A stretch of DNA of 23,284 nt from Oscillibacter sp. (GCA_009773995.1 VSMY01000027.1:1-23284), one strand, 5' to 3'. Shown: positions 13,764-21,769, counted from the stretch's first letter. Notes: a model not told the origin generated them from the sequence alone. Numbers and translations: made by a program.

Positions 13764-14927
13764 ATGAATCAAAAAGAAGTCAGCGAGCTCCGCCGCCGCT
13801 TCCGGCCGGAGAAAAGCGCCGTCAGCCGGGTCTATGGCTGCTATGTCAACGGCTCCAGCCGGGAGATCATCTCCTACCTGGACGAGTCCCTGGGAAACAT
13901 GCCCCTGGAGGAGGCGGAGAAGTATTTAAGCCTCCTGAAAAAATCCCTCTCCGGCCAGCTGGGGAAGAACCTCATCGACGTGGTCTTCTCCACGGCCCAG
14001 GTGATGGACAGCGACGAGCACCGCCTCCTCTCCGCCCTCCGGGAGTCCGGGCTCAAGGACGGGGAAATCCGGGAGACTTTCTACCGGACGGTCATCGACG
14101 CCCTGGATATGGGGGACAGCAACTACTTAATTCTCCTGGCCCACGACGCTTACGATGTGCCGCATCGGGGCCGGGACGGGGAGATCGACGCCGACGGATC
14201 GGATGAGGTCTTCTCTTACATTCTATGCAGCGTCTGCCCGGTAAAAACCTGCAAGATGGAGCTGGGCTACTTCCCCGGGGAAAACGAGTTCCACAGCTGC
14301 GCCGCCGGACAGGTGGTCTCCGGCCCGGAGCTGGGCTTCCTCTTCCCCGCCTTCGACGACCGGGCGGCGAACATCTACAACGCCCTCTTTTATTCCCGGA
14401 AGCCGGACCAGATTCACCAGGAGTTTCTGGACGCGGTCTTCCGCACGGAGCCCCCCATGTCCGCCGCCGAGCAGAAGGAGGCCTTCCAGGGGGCCCTCGC
14501 CGGGGCGCTGGAGGGCGCGTGCAGCCTGGAGGTGGTCCAGGCGGTCCGCGGGCGGCTGCTGGAGAAGATCGAGGCCCAAAAGGAGGACAAGGAGGCGGAG
14601 CCCCTGGCCCTCTCCGCCGGGGAGCTGGGGGGCATCCTCCGGGACTGCGGCGTGCCGGAGGAGAAGGCGGCGGCCTTTCAGGCCCAGTGCGGCCGGGCCT
14701 TCGGCGGCGCGGCCCTGAACCCGGAGAACCTCATCGACGCGAAACGCTTCGACGTGAAGACGGAGCAGGCCACGATTTCCCTGGACCCGGCCTACAGCTA
14801 CCTGGTGGAGACCCGGATCATCGACGGGCGGAAGTATCTCCTTATCCCCGCCGGGGAGGACGTGGAGGTCAACGGCCTTCCCGTGGGACTGGCGGCGGGA
14901 GCGCCGGAGAGCGGCGAAAACACCTAA
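13764..14927 (+). CDS. DUF4317 family protein
   Basis: This 387-residue cytoplasmic protein begins MNQKEVSELRRRFRPEKSAV, then VYGCYVNGSSREII, the recognised start of DUF4317. A run of family-like segments follows, including SVCPVKTC and PAFDDRAANIYNALFYSR near the centre. There is no signal peptide or membrane helix. ATG 13764 has GCGAGG upstream; an in-frame ATG at 13707 falls right after the promoter and is unlikely. It forms a single-gene unit ended by a bidirectional terminator. DUF4317 proteins are widespread in Clostridia and have no established function. Confidence 0.85.
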   Translation: MNQKEVSELRRRFRPEKSAVSRVYGCYVNGSSREIISYLDESLGNMPLEEAEKYLSLLKKSLSGQLGKNLIDVVFSTAQVMDSDEHRLLSALRESGLKDGEIRETFYRTVIDALDMGDSNYLILLAHDAYDVPHRGRDGEIDADGSDEVFSYILCSVCPVKTCKMELGYFPGENEFHSCAAGQVVSGPELGFLFPAFDDRAANIYNALFYSRKPDQIHQEFLDAVFRTEPPMSAAEQKEAFQGALAGALEGACSLEVVQAVRGRLLEKIEAQKEDKEAEPLALSAGELGGILRDCGVPEEKAAAFQAQCGRAFGGAALNPENLIDAKRFDVKTEQATISLDPAYSYLVETRIIDGRKYLLIPAGEDVEVNGLPVGLAAGAPESGENT

Positions 14928-14935
14928 ACACGTAA

Positions 14936-14967
14936 AAACGGCGGGGCCTCAGGAGGCCCCGCCGTTT
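14936..14967. terminator. Bidirectional intrinsic terminator between convergent genes
   Basis: A 14-bp perfect stem (14936-14949 with 14954-14967, loop CAGG) is followed by TTTGTTATT on the plus strand and by TTTTTACG on the minus strand. It ends both the DUF4317 gene and the minus-strand gene stopping at 14969. Confidence 0.82.
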
Positions 14968-14968
14968 G

Positions 14969-15979
14969 TTATTCAATGGCCGCGTCCAGAAGGGAGTCCA
15001 GGCTGTCGTCCACCGCTCCGGTGATAAAGTGGTCAAAGAGCCCCTCCATCATTTTTACGTAGTCCTTGGTCCAGCCGTTGTGGCCGCTGACCTGGTGCAG
15101 ATTCTCTTTCATGGAGACCGCGAATTGGGCCGTGTCAAAGGGCTGGTCCGCCACGCGGTACCATTGGTCCACCGTCATAAAGGAAGCCTTCTCGTGTCCG
15201 ACATTCGAAATGCTGTTCGGATTAAAGGCTTTGTCAAACTGGATTCCCATCATGGCGAGGTAGGTGCCCGCCGAATCCACCCCCATCTTATGGCACAGTA
15301 CGCCGGATTCCTGCAGCTCGCTCTGCATTTTTAAAAAGTCCAATGTCGTATTTTTGCCGGCGTATTTCTCCCGGATTTCCGTTTCCAGTTCGTCAAAGCT
15401 CTTCCCGTCGTAACCCAGGGTTTTCATCATCGCGTCATGGACCACCTTGGTCGCTTTCTCCCTGGAAGAATAATCCAGAGCGGTTTTCTCCTCATAAGTC
15501 CACTCCGTATACGGCCTGCCGTCCAGCTCCACGCCCTCCTTCCAGGCGGCGTTTATGGCGGGGTTGTAAATATGGCGCGTAAACTCTGTATAAAACTGAT
15601 AGCTGATTTCACCCCACTCCGAAGGCCCGGCGATAAAGTTTCGAATGGCAATCATATTCCCGTCAAAGGCTTTATCGTAGCGGTTCCAGATTTCCGCATA
15701 GATTTCGTCCGGGCTCATGCCGGTATAGTCGGCCTGGGCGTCTATTTCCACCAGCTGCTTCAGCTTTGCATGGGTCGCGTTGCTGACGGTAATACCAGAA
15801 GAATACGTCCGTTCCGCCAGGGAAAACTCCGGCTCCGTCCGGGGCGGCGGGGCGCTGGGGACGTAGCGGTCCAGGGCTTTCGTTGCCTCCATCACCTGGC
15901 CGAAGGTTTTGGACGGCGCAGATGAGGCCGTGGTTTTCCGGTATTCCGGGCGGGCCTGGGGCGCGTGTTCAATTCTCAT
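14969..15979 (-). CDS. Unrecognised protein, third gene of the uncharacterised cluster
   Basis: This 336-residue protein matches no family I recognise. Residues 1-50 are low-complexity and Ser/Pro/Thr-rich (SAPSKTFGQVMEATKALD), probably disordered. The rest is mixed alpha/beta and rich in aromatics, with WNRYDKAFDGNMIAIRNFI, then YQFYTEFTRHIYNPAINAAW, and a C-terminal helix ending SLDSLLDAAIE. No signal peptide or membrane helix is seen. GC content is visibly lower than in flanking genes, with more A/T-ending codons, which hints at different ancestry or relaxed codon use. GGAGG lies 10 nt before the ATG, and a possible leader ORF overlaps the start. It lies downstream of two other unrecognised genes on the same strand. 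Confidence 0.7.
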   Translation of the reverse strand: MRIEHAPQARPEYRKTTASSAPSKTFGQVMEATKALDRYVPSAPPPRTEPEFSLAERTYSSGITVSNATHAKLKQLVEIDAQADYTGMSPDEIYAEIWNRYDKAFDGNMIAIRNFIAGPSEWGEISYQFYTEFTRHIYNPAINAAWKEGVELDGRPYTEWTYEEKTALDYSSREKATKVVHDAMMKTLGYDGKSFDELETEIREKYAGKNTTLDFLKMQSELQESGVLCHKMGVDSAGTYLAMMGIQFDKAFNPNSISNVGHEKASFMTVDQWYRVADQPFDTAQFAVSMKENLHQVSGHNGWTKDYVKMMEGLFDHFITGAVDDSLDSLLDAAIE

Positions 15980-16061
15980 GACGTTTCATTCCTCCATGTA
16001 ATCCGATGTTCCGGGCTTCTCTCCGCGGGACCGCCTGTTCCAAGGCGGTTGTGCTTATCAT
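15969..16061 (-). CDS. Possible 30-residue leader ORF with a hairpin-sequestered ribosome-binding site
   Basis: The frame starts at ATG 16061 and its TGA (15971-15969) lies inside the first codons of the 336-residue gene, so translation could be coupled. Its Shine-Dalgarno sequence GGAAGGAGG is unusually strong and lies within the 3' arm of a perfect 12-bp stem (16119-16130 with 16069-16080). The peptide (MISTTALEQAVPRREARNIG and ten more residues) has no recognised family. Expression is unproven. Confidence 0.3.
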   Translation of the reverse strand: MISTTALEQAVPRREARNIGLHGGMKRHEN

Positions 16062-16068
16062 AAAAGCA

Positions 16069-16130
16069 GCCTCCTTCCGCGTCTGCCGGCAGGATTCTAT
16101 AGATCCTACTTTACAAATGCGGAAGGAGGC
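16069..16130 (-). promoter_or_regulatory. Long hairpin in the leader of the 336-residue gene
   Basis: GCCTCCTTCCGC (minus 16130-16119) pairs perfectly with GCGGAAGGAGGC (16080-16069). The 38-nt loop itself contains AGGAT/ATCCT and CTGCCGGCAG dyads. The 3' arm holds a strong ribosome-binding site, so it could gate translation. TGCTTTTAT follows, so it might instead end transcripts from the 247-residue gene. Confidence 0.5.
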
Positions 16131-16262
16131 TCCATCCTCACATCATTTTCAAGAAACCATAAATTTTGTGGATTCCGCCAAGAAAACGCCCTCGGTCATG
16201 TTCAAAACGCTGGTTTGGACGGACGCGCGTCTGCCGCTCGCCTCCGTCCGAAGGCCCCGGAT

Positions 16263-17006
16263 TCACGCCTGTAAATCAATTTCTCCGCCGCTGGGGGCGG
16301 GGGGCAGCTCCTCCGGCAGGGCCATGGCGGCGCTGTCCGCGGCGTACTGCTTCGCCACCAGTTCCATGGAGGGCTGGAAGGCCCCGGCCAGCTTTTGGGC
16401 CTGTTCCCGCAGCTCCATGTCCACGGCGGCGATATGCGACTGCATCCGATTGTCCACTTCCGCCTCCCGGAGATAGCCGGATTCCCGAATCCGCCGCATG
16501 GCCTGCTTCCGCAAAAGCTCCTGCTTCTGGCGGCGGGCTTCCCGGCTCCGCTTCTCCTGCTGTAATTTTTTCTGCCGGGCCTGGGCGACGCGCTCCCGCT
16601 CCAGGTCCCGGTTCTTCTTCCCCGCCCGCTGGACGGCCTTCTGGAGCTGGTTGATGGCGGCCTGGATCCGCTTGGCGTTGTCCGGGTCCGTCCGCTTGGC
16701 GGCCTGGAGCCGGGAAATCTGCCGCCGGGCGAATCCGGCGGCGGCGTTGACCTCGGCGGGCCGCCGGGCCCTGGCCAGGCGGGAATACGCCTCCATGGGC
16801 GCGTCGCCGTAGCGGGGCTTGGGCTTGATGGAGTTGAATTTCTCCCGTGTGGCGTCGGCCTTTTCCTTGGCGTCCTTCATCATCTCGTAGATGGTGAGGG
16901 AGGGGTCCTCCTTCTCCCGCTCTTGAGAGGCGGACTGCGCCGCGCTCCGGCTCTGCCAGGAGGCCGAAGCCGGGGAAGACGCGCTGTTCACTTGCATGCC
17001 GCTCAT
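16263..17006 (-). CDS. Unrecognised coiled-coil protein, second gene of the uncharacterised cluster
   Basis: This 247-residue protein matches no family I recognise. Residues 1-35 are Ser/Ala/Gln-rich and probably disordered (VNSASSPASASWQSRSAAQS). Residues 75-185 are strongly basic and helical with heptad-like spacing (AINQLQKAVQRAGKKNRD, then RQKKLQQEKRSREARRQKQ), a likely coiled coil. The C-terminal 50 residues are less charged and end in the tail SGGEIDLQA. There is no signal peptide. AGGAGG lies 7 nt before ATG 17006. Only 30 nt separate it from the upstream gene's stop, so they share an operon. Its tail resembles that of the upstream gene product (GGGGVNLRA). Confidence 0.7.
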   Translation of the reverse strand: MSGMQVNSASSPASASWQSRSAAQSASQEREKEDPSLTIYEMMKDAKEKADATREKFNSIKPKPRYGDAPMEAYSRLARARRPAEVNAAAGFARRQISRLQAAKRTDPDNAKRIQAAINQLQKAVQRAGKKNRDLERERVAQARQKKLQQEKRSREARRQKQELLRKQAMRRIRESGYLREAEVDNRMQSHIAAVDMELREQAQKLAGAFQPSMELVAKQYAADSAAMALPEELPPAPSGGEIDLQA

Positions 17007-17036
17007 GGCGGAGCCTCCTCTCTTGACAGCCGGGCG

Positions 17037-18155
17037 CTACGCCCGCAGGTTTACGCCCCCGCCCCCGTACTGGGGGAAGCGGCTGAAATAGCCGCCGGGG
17101 TAGAGCTGAAGATTTTTCAGGAACTGATTCATGGCCTCCTGGGCCTTGCCGGACCGGCCGGAGAATTTCAGCAGGGCGGCCACGCTCTTCAAGTCGCCCT
17201 TGGAGAAGTCATAGGTGAAGTCCGCGCTCTCATAGCGCCATGTCCCGCCCTCGTCCTTGTAGGCGGCCCAGGTGGTCCCCTTAGTGGGGTCCGTGGAGTC
17301 AAAGCCCGGCTTGGTGTAATCAATGAATGTCGTGGTCCCGTCCGGGTGCTCTATGGTCAGGGAGGTGACGGAGCCCGTCTTCCCGCTGTTCCCGCCGGAC
17401 TGGTAGAACCAGCGGAAGTCCCTGGGCGGGACCTGATCCGGGTCCTTGACAAACTGGTCGTCCACGTTGAAGTGGTTGGACAGGGCGGAGTTGAAGTTGT
17501 AGTAGAGGTTCAGCCCCTTGGCCTTGTAGTCCGGGACGGAAACCGTGTCCTGCCAGCCCCGCTCCTCCGCCATGGCGGTGAATTTCTCCGTCAGGGCGGA
17601 GACGGCCTCCTCGCTCTGGTAGTAGTAATCCGAGTTGTAATATTTCCAGTTCCGCTGGCAGTTCATTTCCCCGGTGACGTACTGCTTCCCCTCGGTGTTG
17701 TTCCGGCTCACGGCCTTATCCAAAACCATGCGGCGGAACTCGCCGTAAAAGGTTTCCTGGAAGGCGGGGCCCATCATGCCGCCCCACAGGGGGCAGGGAT
17801 ACCCCCGGTCCTTACAGGCGTCCATTAGCCGGTCGGACAGGGTCTGATAGGTATCCGCCAGCTCCTCCGCCGAAATCGTCCCGTCAAAAAACTGGCCGAC
17901 CGCCGCCTCCGCCTGGCCGTATACCTCCCGCTTCACGTCGGAGATCACGGGGCTTCTGTCCATGGCGGCCTCGCTGAACTCCGCCCGGAAGCCGTCCTTC
18001 TGCTCCTCCGCCGTGGGGTTGAAGACCACGCAGCTTTCCTGGAATTTCCGGATCTCCTCCGGGTCTGTCACCTTCCGCAGCTGGTCCGTGGCGTTTTTAA
18101 ACGTCCACTTTCCAAACTGCACATACTCGCCCAGGCTGCTTTTTACGCTTTCCAT
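17037..18155 (-). CDS. Unrecognised protein, first gene of the uncharacterised cluster
   Basis: This 372-residue soluble protein matches no family I recognise. The N-terminal 180 residues are helical and charged (MESVKSSLGEYVQFGKWTF). The C-terminal half is aromatic-rich and beta-like: NWKYYNSDYYYQSEEAVSAL, FRWFYQSGGNSGKTG, then EHPDGTTTFIDYTKPGF. It ends QYGGGGVNLRA. No signal peptide or membrane helix is seen. The ATG has AAAGGATG upstream. It starts the three-gene minus-strand unit and is divergent, by 168 nt, from the FHA-SEDS/PBP cell-wall pair, so shared regulation is possible. Function cannot be assigned. Confidence 0.72.
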   Translation of the reverse strand: MESVKSSLGEYVQFGKWTFKNATDQLRKVTDPEEIRKFQESCVVFNPTAEEQKDGFRAEFSEAAMDRSPVISDVKREVYGQAEAAVGQFFDGTISAEELADTYQTLSDRLMDACKDRGYPCPLWGGMMGPAFQETFYGEFRRMVLDKAVSRNNTEGKQYVTGEMNCQRNWKYYNSDYYYQSEEAVSALTEKFTAMAEERGWQDTVSVPDYKAKGLNLYYNFNSALSNHFNVDDQFVKDPDQVPPRDFRWFYQSGGNSGKTGSVTSLTIEHPDGTTTFIDYTKPGFDSTDPTKGTTWAAYKDEGGTWRYESADFTYDFSKGDLKSVAALLKFSGRSGKAQEAMNQFLKNLQLYPGGYFSRFPQYGGGGVNLRA

Positions 18156-18206
18156 GGTTCATCCTTTCCGCCCGGAGAGAGCTTCGGGCATACGCCGTCT
18201 ATAATT

Positions 18207-18236
18207 ACTATATCGGCACAACGCCGAAAAAGTGAA
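18207..18236 (-). promoter_or_regulatory. Possible promoter of the uncharacterised three-gene cluster
   Basis: On the minus strand TTCACT (18236-18231), an 18-nt spacer and TATAGT (18212-18207) lie about 50 nt before ATG 18155. Confidence 0.42.
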
Positions 18237-18262
18237 GGGAGGGGCGGAATTTTTTGGCACGG

Positions 18263-18291
18263 TAGATTTTTTTCCCAATCCGTGGTATGCT
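18263..18291 (+). promoter_or_regulatory. Possible extended -10 promoter of the FHA-SEDS/PBP pair
   Basis: TAGATT (18263-18268), a 17-nt spacer and TATGCT (18286-18291) preceded by TGG (an extended -10 motif) lie 32 nt before ATG 18324. The -35 box is poor, so this call is tentative. Confidence 0.33.
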
Positions 18292-18323
18292 GTACTATCA
18301 CCACTGCGAAAGGAGGCCCGGCC

Positions 18324-20063
18324 ATGACCCTGCCCGAGCTCCTGGCGGCGTACCCCGCCGCCGGACTTTTCTATACCGCCTTTGTCCGCTTCCTCTTCCC
18401 CGTCCTGGCGGGGGCCATTCTCTACCGGGCCGTTAAGTCTCTCCTCCGGGTTCCCCACACGCCGGAAATCTGGGGCCAGCTCAGCCTCCCCGGCGGGGGC
18501 TCCGTGCCCCTGACCCACTGGGAGAACATCCTGGGCCGGGGGAAGAGCGCCGACGTGCGCCTCAACTATCCCAGCGTCTCCCGCCAGCACGCCGCCCTCT
18601 GCCGGAACGGGGAGGGGGAGTGGACCCTCTACGACCTGGACTCCAAGGGCGGCGTCCTCCTCAACGGCGAGAAGGTGGAGGGCTCCGCCCCCGCCCGGAT
18701 GGGGGATACCATCGAGCTGGGGGGCGTGCCCCTGCTGTTCCTGCCCCAGACCGTGGAGGAGCGGGAGGAGCAGGAGGCCAGGCGCCGGGCGGAGCGCCCC
18801 GCCGCCATGTGGCCCTCCTTCCTCTGGCTCACCGTGTTCCAGCTTCTCGCCTGCGTCCAATTGATGATAGCCGCCGGGGGAGAGACCTCCCCCGCCCTGC
18901 CCCTGGCCTTCCTGGGGCTCACGGCGGTGATGTGGCTCTATGCCGGGGCCCTGCGGCTGTTCCGCTGCGTGGGCTTCGAGATGGAGACCATCGCCTTTTT
19001 CCTCTCCACCCTCTCCCTGGCGGTCACCGCCTCCAGCGCACCGGGGAGCCTCTACAAGCAGCTCCTGGCCGTCGTCCTGGGCCTAGGGCTGTTCCTGACC
19101 CTGGGGATCTTCCTCCGGGACCTGGGAAGGGTCCAGCGGAACCGCTGGGTGATGGCGGCGGCGTCCATCGGCTTACTCGCCGTGACGCTGGTTTTGGGAA
19201 ACCGGAAGTACGGCGCGGTGAACTGGATTTCCCTGGGCCCCCTCAGCTTCCAGCCCTCGGAGATCGCCAAAATCTGCTACATCTTCGCCGGGTCCGCCAC
19301 GTTGGAGCGGCTCTTCCGCAAGCGGAATTTGACCCTCTTCATCGTCCTCACCGGGGTCTGCGTGGGGCTCCTGGGGCTGATGAGCGACTTCGGCACGGCG
19401 GCGATTTTCTTCGTCACCTTCCTGGTGCTGGCCTACCTCCGGTCCGGGGACTTCGCCACGCTCTCCCTCATCTGCGGCGGGGCGGTGTTCGGGGCGGGGA
19501 TCATCGTGAAGTTCAAGCCCTACATCCTGGACCGCTTCGCCGCCTGGGGCCACGCCTGGGCGGACGCCTCCGGCCGGGGCTACCAGCAGACCCGGACCAT
19601 GTCCGCCGCGGCCTCCGGGGGCTTGCTCGGCATGGGGGCCGGGGAGGGCTGGCTCCACCGGGTCCCGGCGGCGGACACGGATTTGGTCTTCGGCATGCTC
19701 TGCGAGGAGTGGGGGCTGGTCATCGCCTTCTTCGCCGTGGGGGCCGTCGCCGCCCTGGCCTTTTTCACCGTCCGGGCCTGCCGGGCGGGGCGGAGCAGCT
19801 TCTACTGCCTAGCGGCCTGCGCCGCCGGGTCCCTGCTGGTGTTCCAGACCTGCCTGAACGTCTTCGGGTCCGTGGACATCCTGCCCCTGACGGGGGTGAC
19901 CTTCCCCTTTGTGTCCAACGGCGGGTCCGCCATGATGTCCGCCTGGGGCCTGCTGGCCTTTTTGAAGGCCACGGACACCAGAGACCATGCGAGCTTTGCG
20001 ATCCGGCGGGGCGGCGGACGCCGGTCCGCCGGACGGAAGGAGGCCCGGAATGAAGAAGATTGA
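18324..20063 (+). CDS. FHA domain fused to FtsW/RodA/SpoVE (SEDS) peptidoglycan polymerase
   Basis: This 579-residue protein starts at ATG 18324 with AGGAGG upstream. Residues 12-33 form a membrane helix. Residues 60-140 form an FHA domain with the phosphothreonine-binding residues in place (GR at 71-72, SVSRQH at 84-89, NG at 114-115). A charged linker follows. From about 163 on it is a SEDS polytopic domain, with WISLGPLSFQPSEIAKI, the Asp-containing MSDFGTAAIFF, and ADTDLVFGMLCEEWG and NGGSAMMSAWG near the end. SEDS proteins polymerise glycan strands from lipid II together with a class B PBP. The next gene encodes such a partner and overlaps this one by 14 nt. The FHA domain suggests control by Ser/Thr phosphorylation; no kinase is in the window. 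Confidence 0.9.
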   Translation: MTLPELLAAYPAAGLFYTAFVRFLFPVLAGAILYRAVKSLLRVPHTPEIWGQLSLPGGGSVPLTHWENILGRGKSADVRLNYPSVSRQHAALCRNGEGEWTLYDLDSKGGVLLNGEKVEGSAPARMGDTIELGGVPLLFLPQTVEEREEQEARRRAERPAAMWPSFLWLTVFQLLACVQLMIAAGGETSPALPLAFLGLTAVMWLYAGALRLFRCVGFEMETIAFFLSTLSLAVTASSAPGSLYKQLLAVVLGLGLFLTLGIFLRDLGRVQRNRWVMAAASIGLLAVTLVLGNRKYGAVNWISLGPLSFQPSEIAKICYIFAGSATLERLFRKRNLTLFIVLTGVCVGLLGLMSDFGTAAIFFVTFLVLAYLRSGDFATLSLICGGAVFGAGIIVKFKPYILDRFAAWGHAWADASGRGYQQTRTMSAAASGGLLGMGAGEGWLHRVPAADTDLVFGMLCEEWGLVIAFFAVGAVAALAFFTVRACRAGRSSFYCLAACAAGSLLVFQTCLNVFGSVDILPLTGVTFPFVSNGGSAMMSAWGLLAFLKATDTRDHASFAIRRGGGRRSAGRKEARNEED

Positions 20064-21420
20064 AAACCGGGCCGTTGTCTGCCTCCTCCTGGCGCTGGCC
20101 CTGGCGGCGGGGATGGTCTTTTTCCTCTTCCGTTATCTCACCCAGGGGGGGAGCTGGGCCTCCGCCGCCTTCAACCGCCACCTCTACAACACCCAGGGCC
20201 AGCTCACCGCCGGGACCGTGCTGGACCGGGACGGGGACGTGCTGTCCTCCGCCGAAAACGGAGAGCGGACCTACTACGACAGCGAGACCGTCCGCAAAGC
20301 CACCCTTCACGCCGTGGGGGACTTACAGGGGAACATCGGCGCCGGGGCGCTGAACGCCTTCGCCGATCGGCTGACGGGCTGGAACCTTCTGAACGGCGCT
20401 TTTGGCGCGGACCGGGGCGGGGAGCTGACCTTAACCATCGACGCCCGGTACAATTACGAGGCGTACCAGGCCCTGAACGGCCATGCCGGAACCGTGGCGG
20501 TCTACAACTACAAGACCGGGGAGATTCTCTGCATGGTCTCCGCCCCCAGCTACGATCCCCTCCATGTCCCGGAGGACATCGAGACCAGCGACCGCTGGAA
20601 GGGAGCCTATGTGAACCGCTTTCTCTCCTCTGCGGTTACCCCCGGCTCCGTGTACAAGACCGTCACCCTGGCGGCGGCCCTGGAGACCATCCCGGACCTG
20701 GAGGGGCGGACCTGGAACTGCGCCGGGTCCGTGCAAATCGGAGAGGAGACCATCGTCTGCTCCGGCGTCCACGGGGAGCAGGACGTCGCCGCCGCCTTCG
20801 CCAACAGCTGCAACGCCGCCTTTGCGGACATCGCCGTGGAGCTGGGGGCGGAGACCCTCCGGAAGTACACGGAACAGGCGGGCCTCACCTCCAGCTACCG
20901 CGTGGACGGCCTCTCCACCGCCCGGAGCTCCTTCGATTGGGCCCTGGACCAGGGCCGCCTGGGCTGGGCGGGGGTGGGCCAGGACAAGGATCTGGTGAAC
21001 CCCTGCGCCCTGATGGTCTACATGGGGGCCGTCGCAAACGGCGGCAGGGCGGCGGAGCCCTATCTGATTCTGAAGACCAAAAACGGCCTGGGCCTCCCCT
21101 CCCTGCCCCGCTGGACCCGCAAGACGGGGGCCCTCGTCGGCGCGGGCACGGCGGAACGGTTGGCGGAGCTCATGGCGGGGAACGTGGAAAAGACCTATGG
21201 CAAGAGCCGCTTCCCCAATATGGACCTCTGCGCCAAGTCCGGCACCGCCGAGGTGGGAGAGGGCAAGGCCCCGCACGCCTGGTTTGCCGGCTTCCTCCGG
21301 AACGAGGACGCGCCCTACGCCTTCGTGGTCCTGGTGGAAAACGGCGGCGGCGGCAGCAGCGTGGCGGGAAATGTGGCCGCCCGGGTGCTGGACGTCCTCG
21401 TAAACGGCTATGAAAAATGA
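20050..21420 (+). CDS. Short class B penicillin-binding protein (transpeptidase)
   Basis: This 456-residue protein has a single N-terminal membrane anchor (residues 8-29) and a transpeptidase domain with all three motifs: S200-x-x-K203 in TPGSVYK, S253-C-N255, and K396-S-G-T399. Between anchor and catalytic domain there are only about 100 residues, much less than the dimerisation/pedestal region of typical PBP2 or PBP3, so it resembles the compact PbpA type. It crosslinks peptidoglycan on the outer membrane face. The start at 20050 has AAGGAGG and lies inside the end of the FHA-SEDS gene, indicating coupled synthesis of a polymerase-transpeptidase pair. Whether it serves elongation, division or sporulation is not shown. 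Confidence 0.9.
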   Translation: MKKIENRAVVCLLLALALAAGMVFFLFRYLTQGGSWASAAFNRHLYNTQGQLTAGTVLDRDGDVLSSAENGERTYYDSETVRKATLHAVGDLQGNIGAGALNAFADRLTGWNLLNGAFGADRGGELTLTIDARYNYEAYQALNGHAGTVAVYNYKTGEILCMVSAPSYDPLHVPEDIETSDRWKGAYVNRFLSSAVTPGSVYKTVTLAAALETIPDLEGRTWNCAGSVQIGEETIVCSGVHGEQDVAAAFANSCNAAFADIAVELGAETLRKYTEQAGLTSSYRVDGLSTARSSFDWALDQGRLGWAGVGQDKDLVNPCALMVYMGAVANGGRAAEPYLILKTKNGLGLPSLPRWTRKTGALVGAGTAERLAELMAGNVEKTYGKSRFPNMDLCAKSGTAEVGEGKAPHAWFAGFLRNEDAPYAFVVLVENGGGGSSVAGNVAARVLDVLVNGYEK

Positions 21421-21465
21421 GAACTGTATGTAATATTCAATAGATAATCAACGGAGGGTATACGA

Positions 21466-21765
21466 ATGAAGCGGAAAAACTCCCTGCTTTTGCAGGGCGT
21501 GAAGCAGCTGAACCTGGGGGCCATGGTCTCCGGCGCGGGCTTTTTGCTGTATCTGGGGGCGGCGGCCCTGGGGCTCACCGGGGCGGCGGACGTGCTGTCC
21601 CTGGCGTTCGCCCTGGTGTCGCTATATGTCTTCGTCTCCGCGGCGGAGGGGCGGCGGCAGGACAAGGAGGCGGTGAGCTATAATCTCCTCTGGGGCACGG
21701 GGGCCTTGGCGATGCTGACCTGCCTGTGCGCCGCGGCCACCCTCCGGCAGCGGCTTGGCGCGTAA
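21466..21765 (+). CDS. Small membrane protein, unrecognised
   Basis: This 99-residue protein has three predicted membrane helices, roughly residues 14-35, 41-60 and 72-91. A short basic N terminus (MKRKNSLLLQGVKQ) precedes them and the loop EGRRQDKEAVSYN separates helices two and three. ACGGAGGG lies 8 nt before the ATG. It starts 45 nt after the PBP stop on the same strand, with no clear terminator between, so it may be cotranscribed with the cell-wall pair. A bidirectional terminator follows. No family is recognised. Confidence 0.68.
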   Translation: MKRKNSLLLQGVKQLNLGAMVSGAGFLLYLGAAALGLTGAADVLSLAFALVSLYVFVSAAEGRRQDKEAVSYNLLWGTGALAMLTCLCAAATLRQRLGA

Positions 21766-21769
21766 AAGG

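Noticed and set aside
18620..20053. A 477-codon plus-strand frame inside the FHA-SEDS gene
   Set aside because: It is the +1 shadow of a clearly conserved gene; the product is Arg/Gly/Pro-rich.
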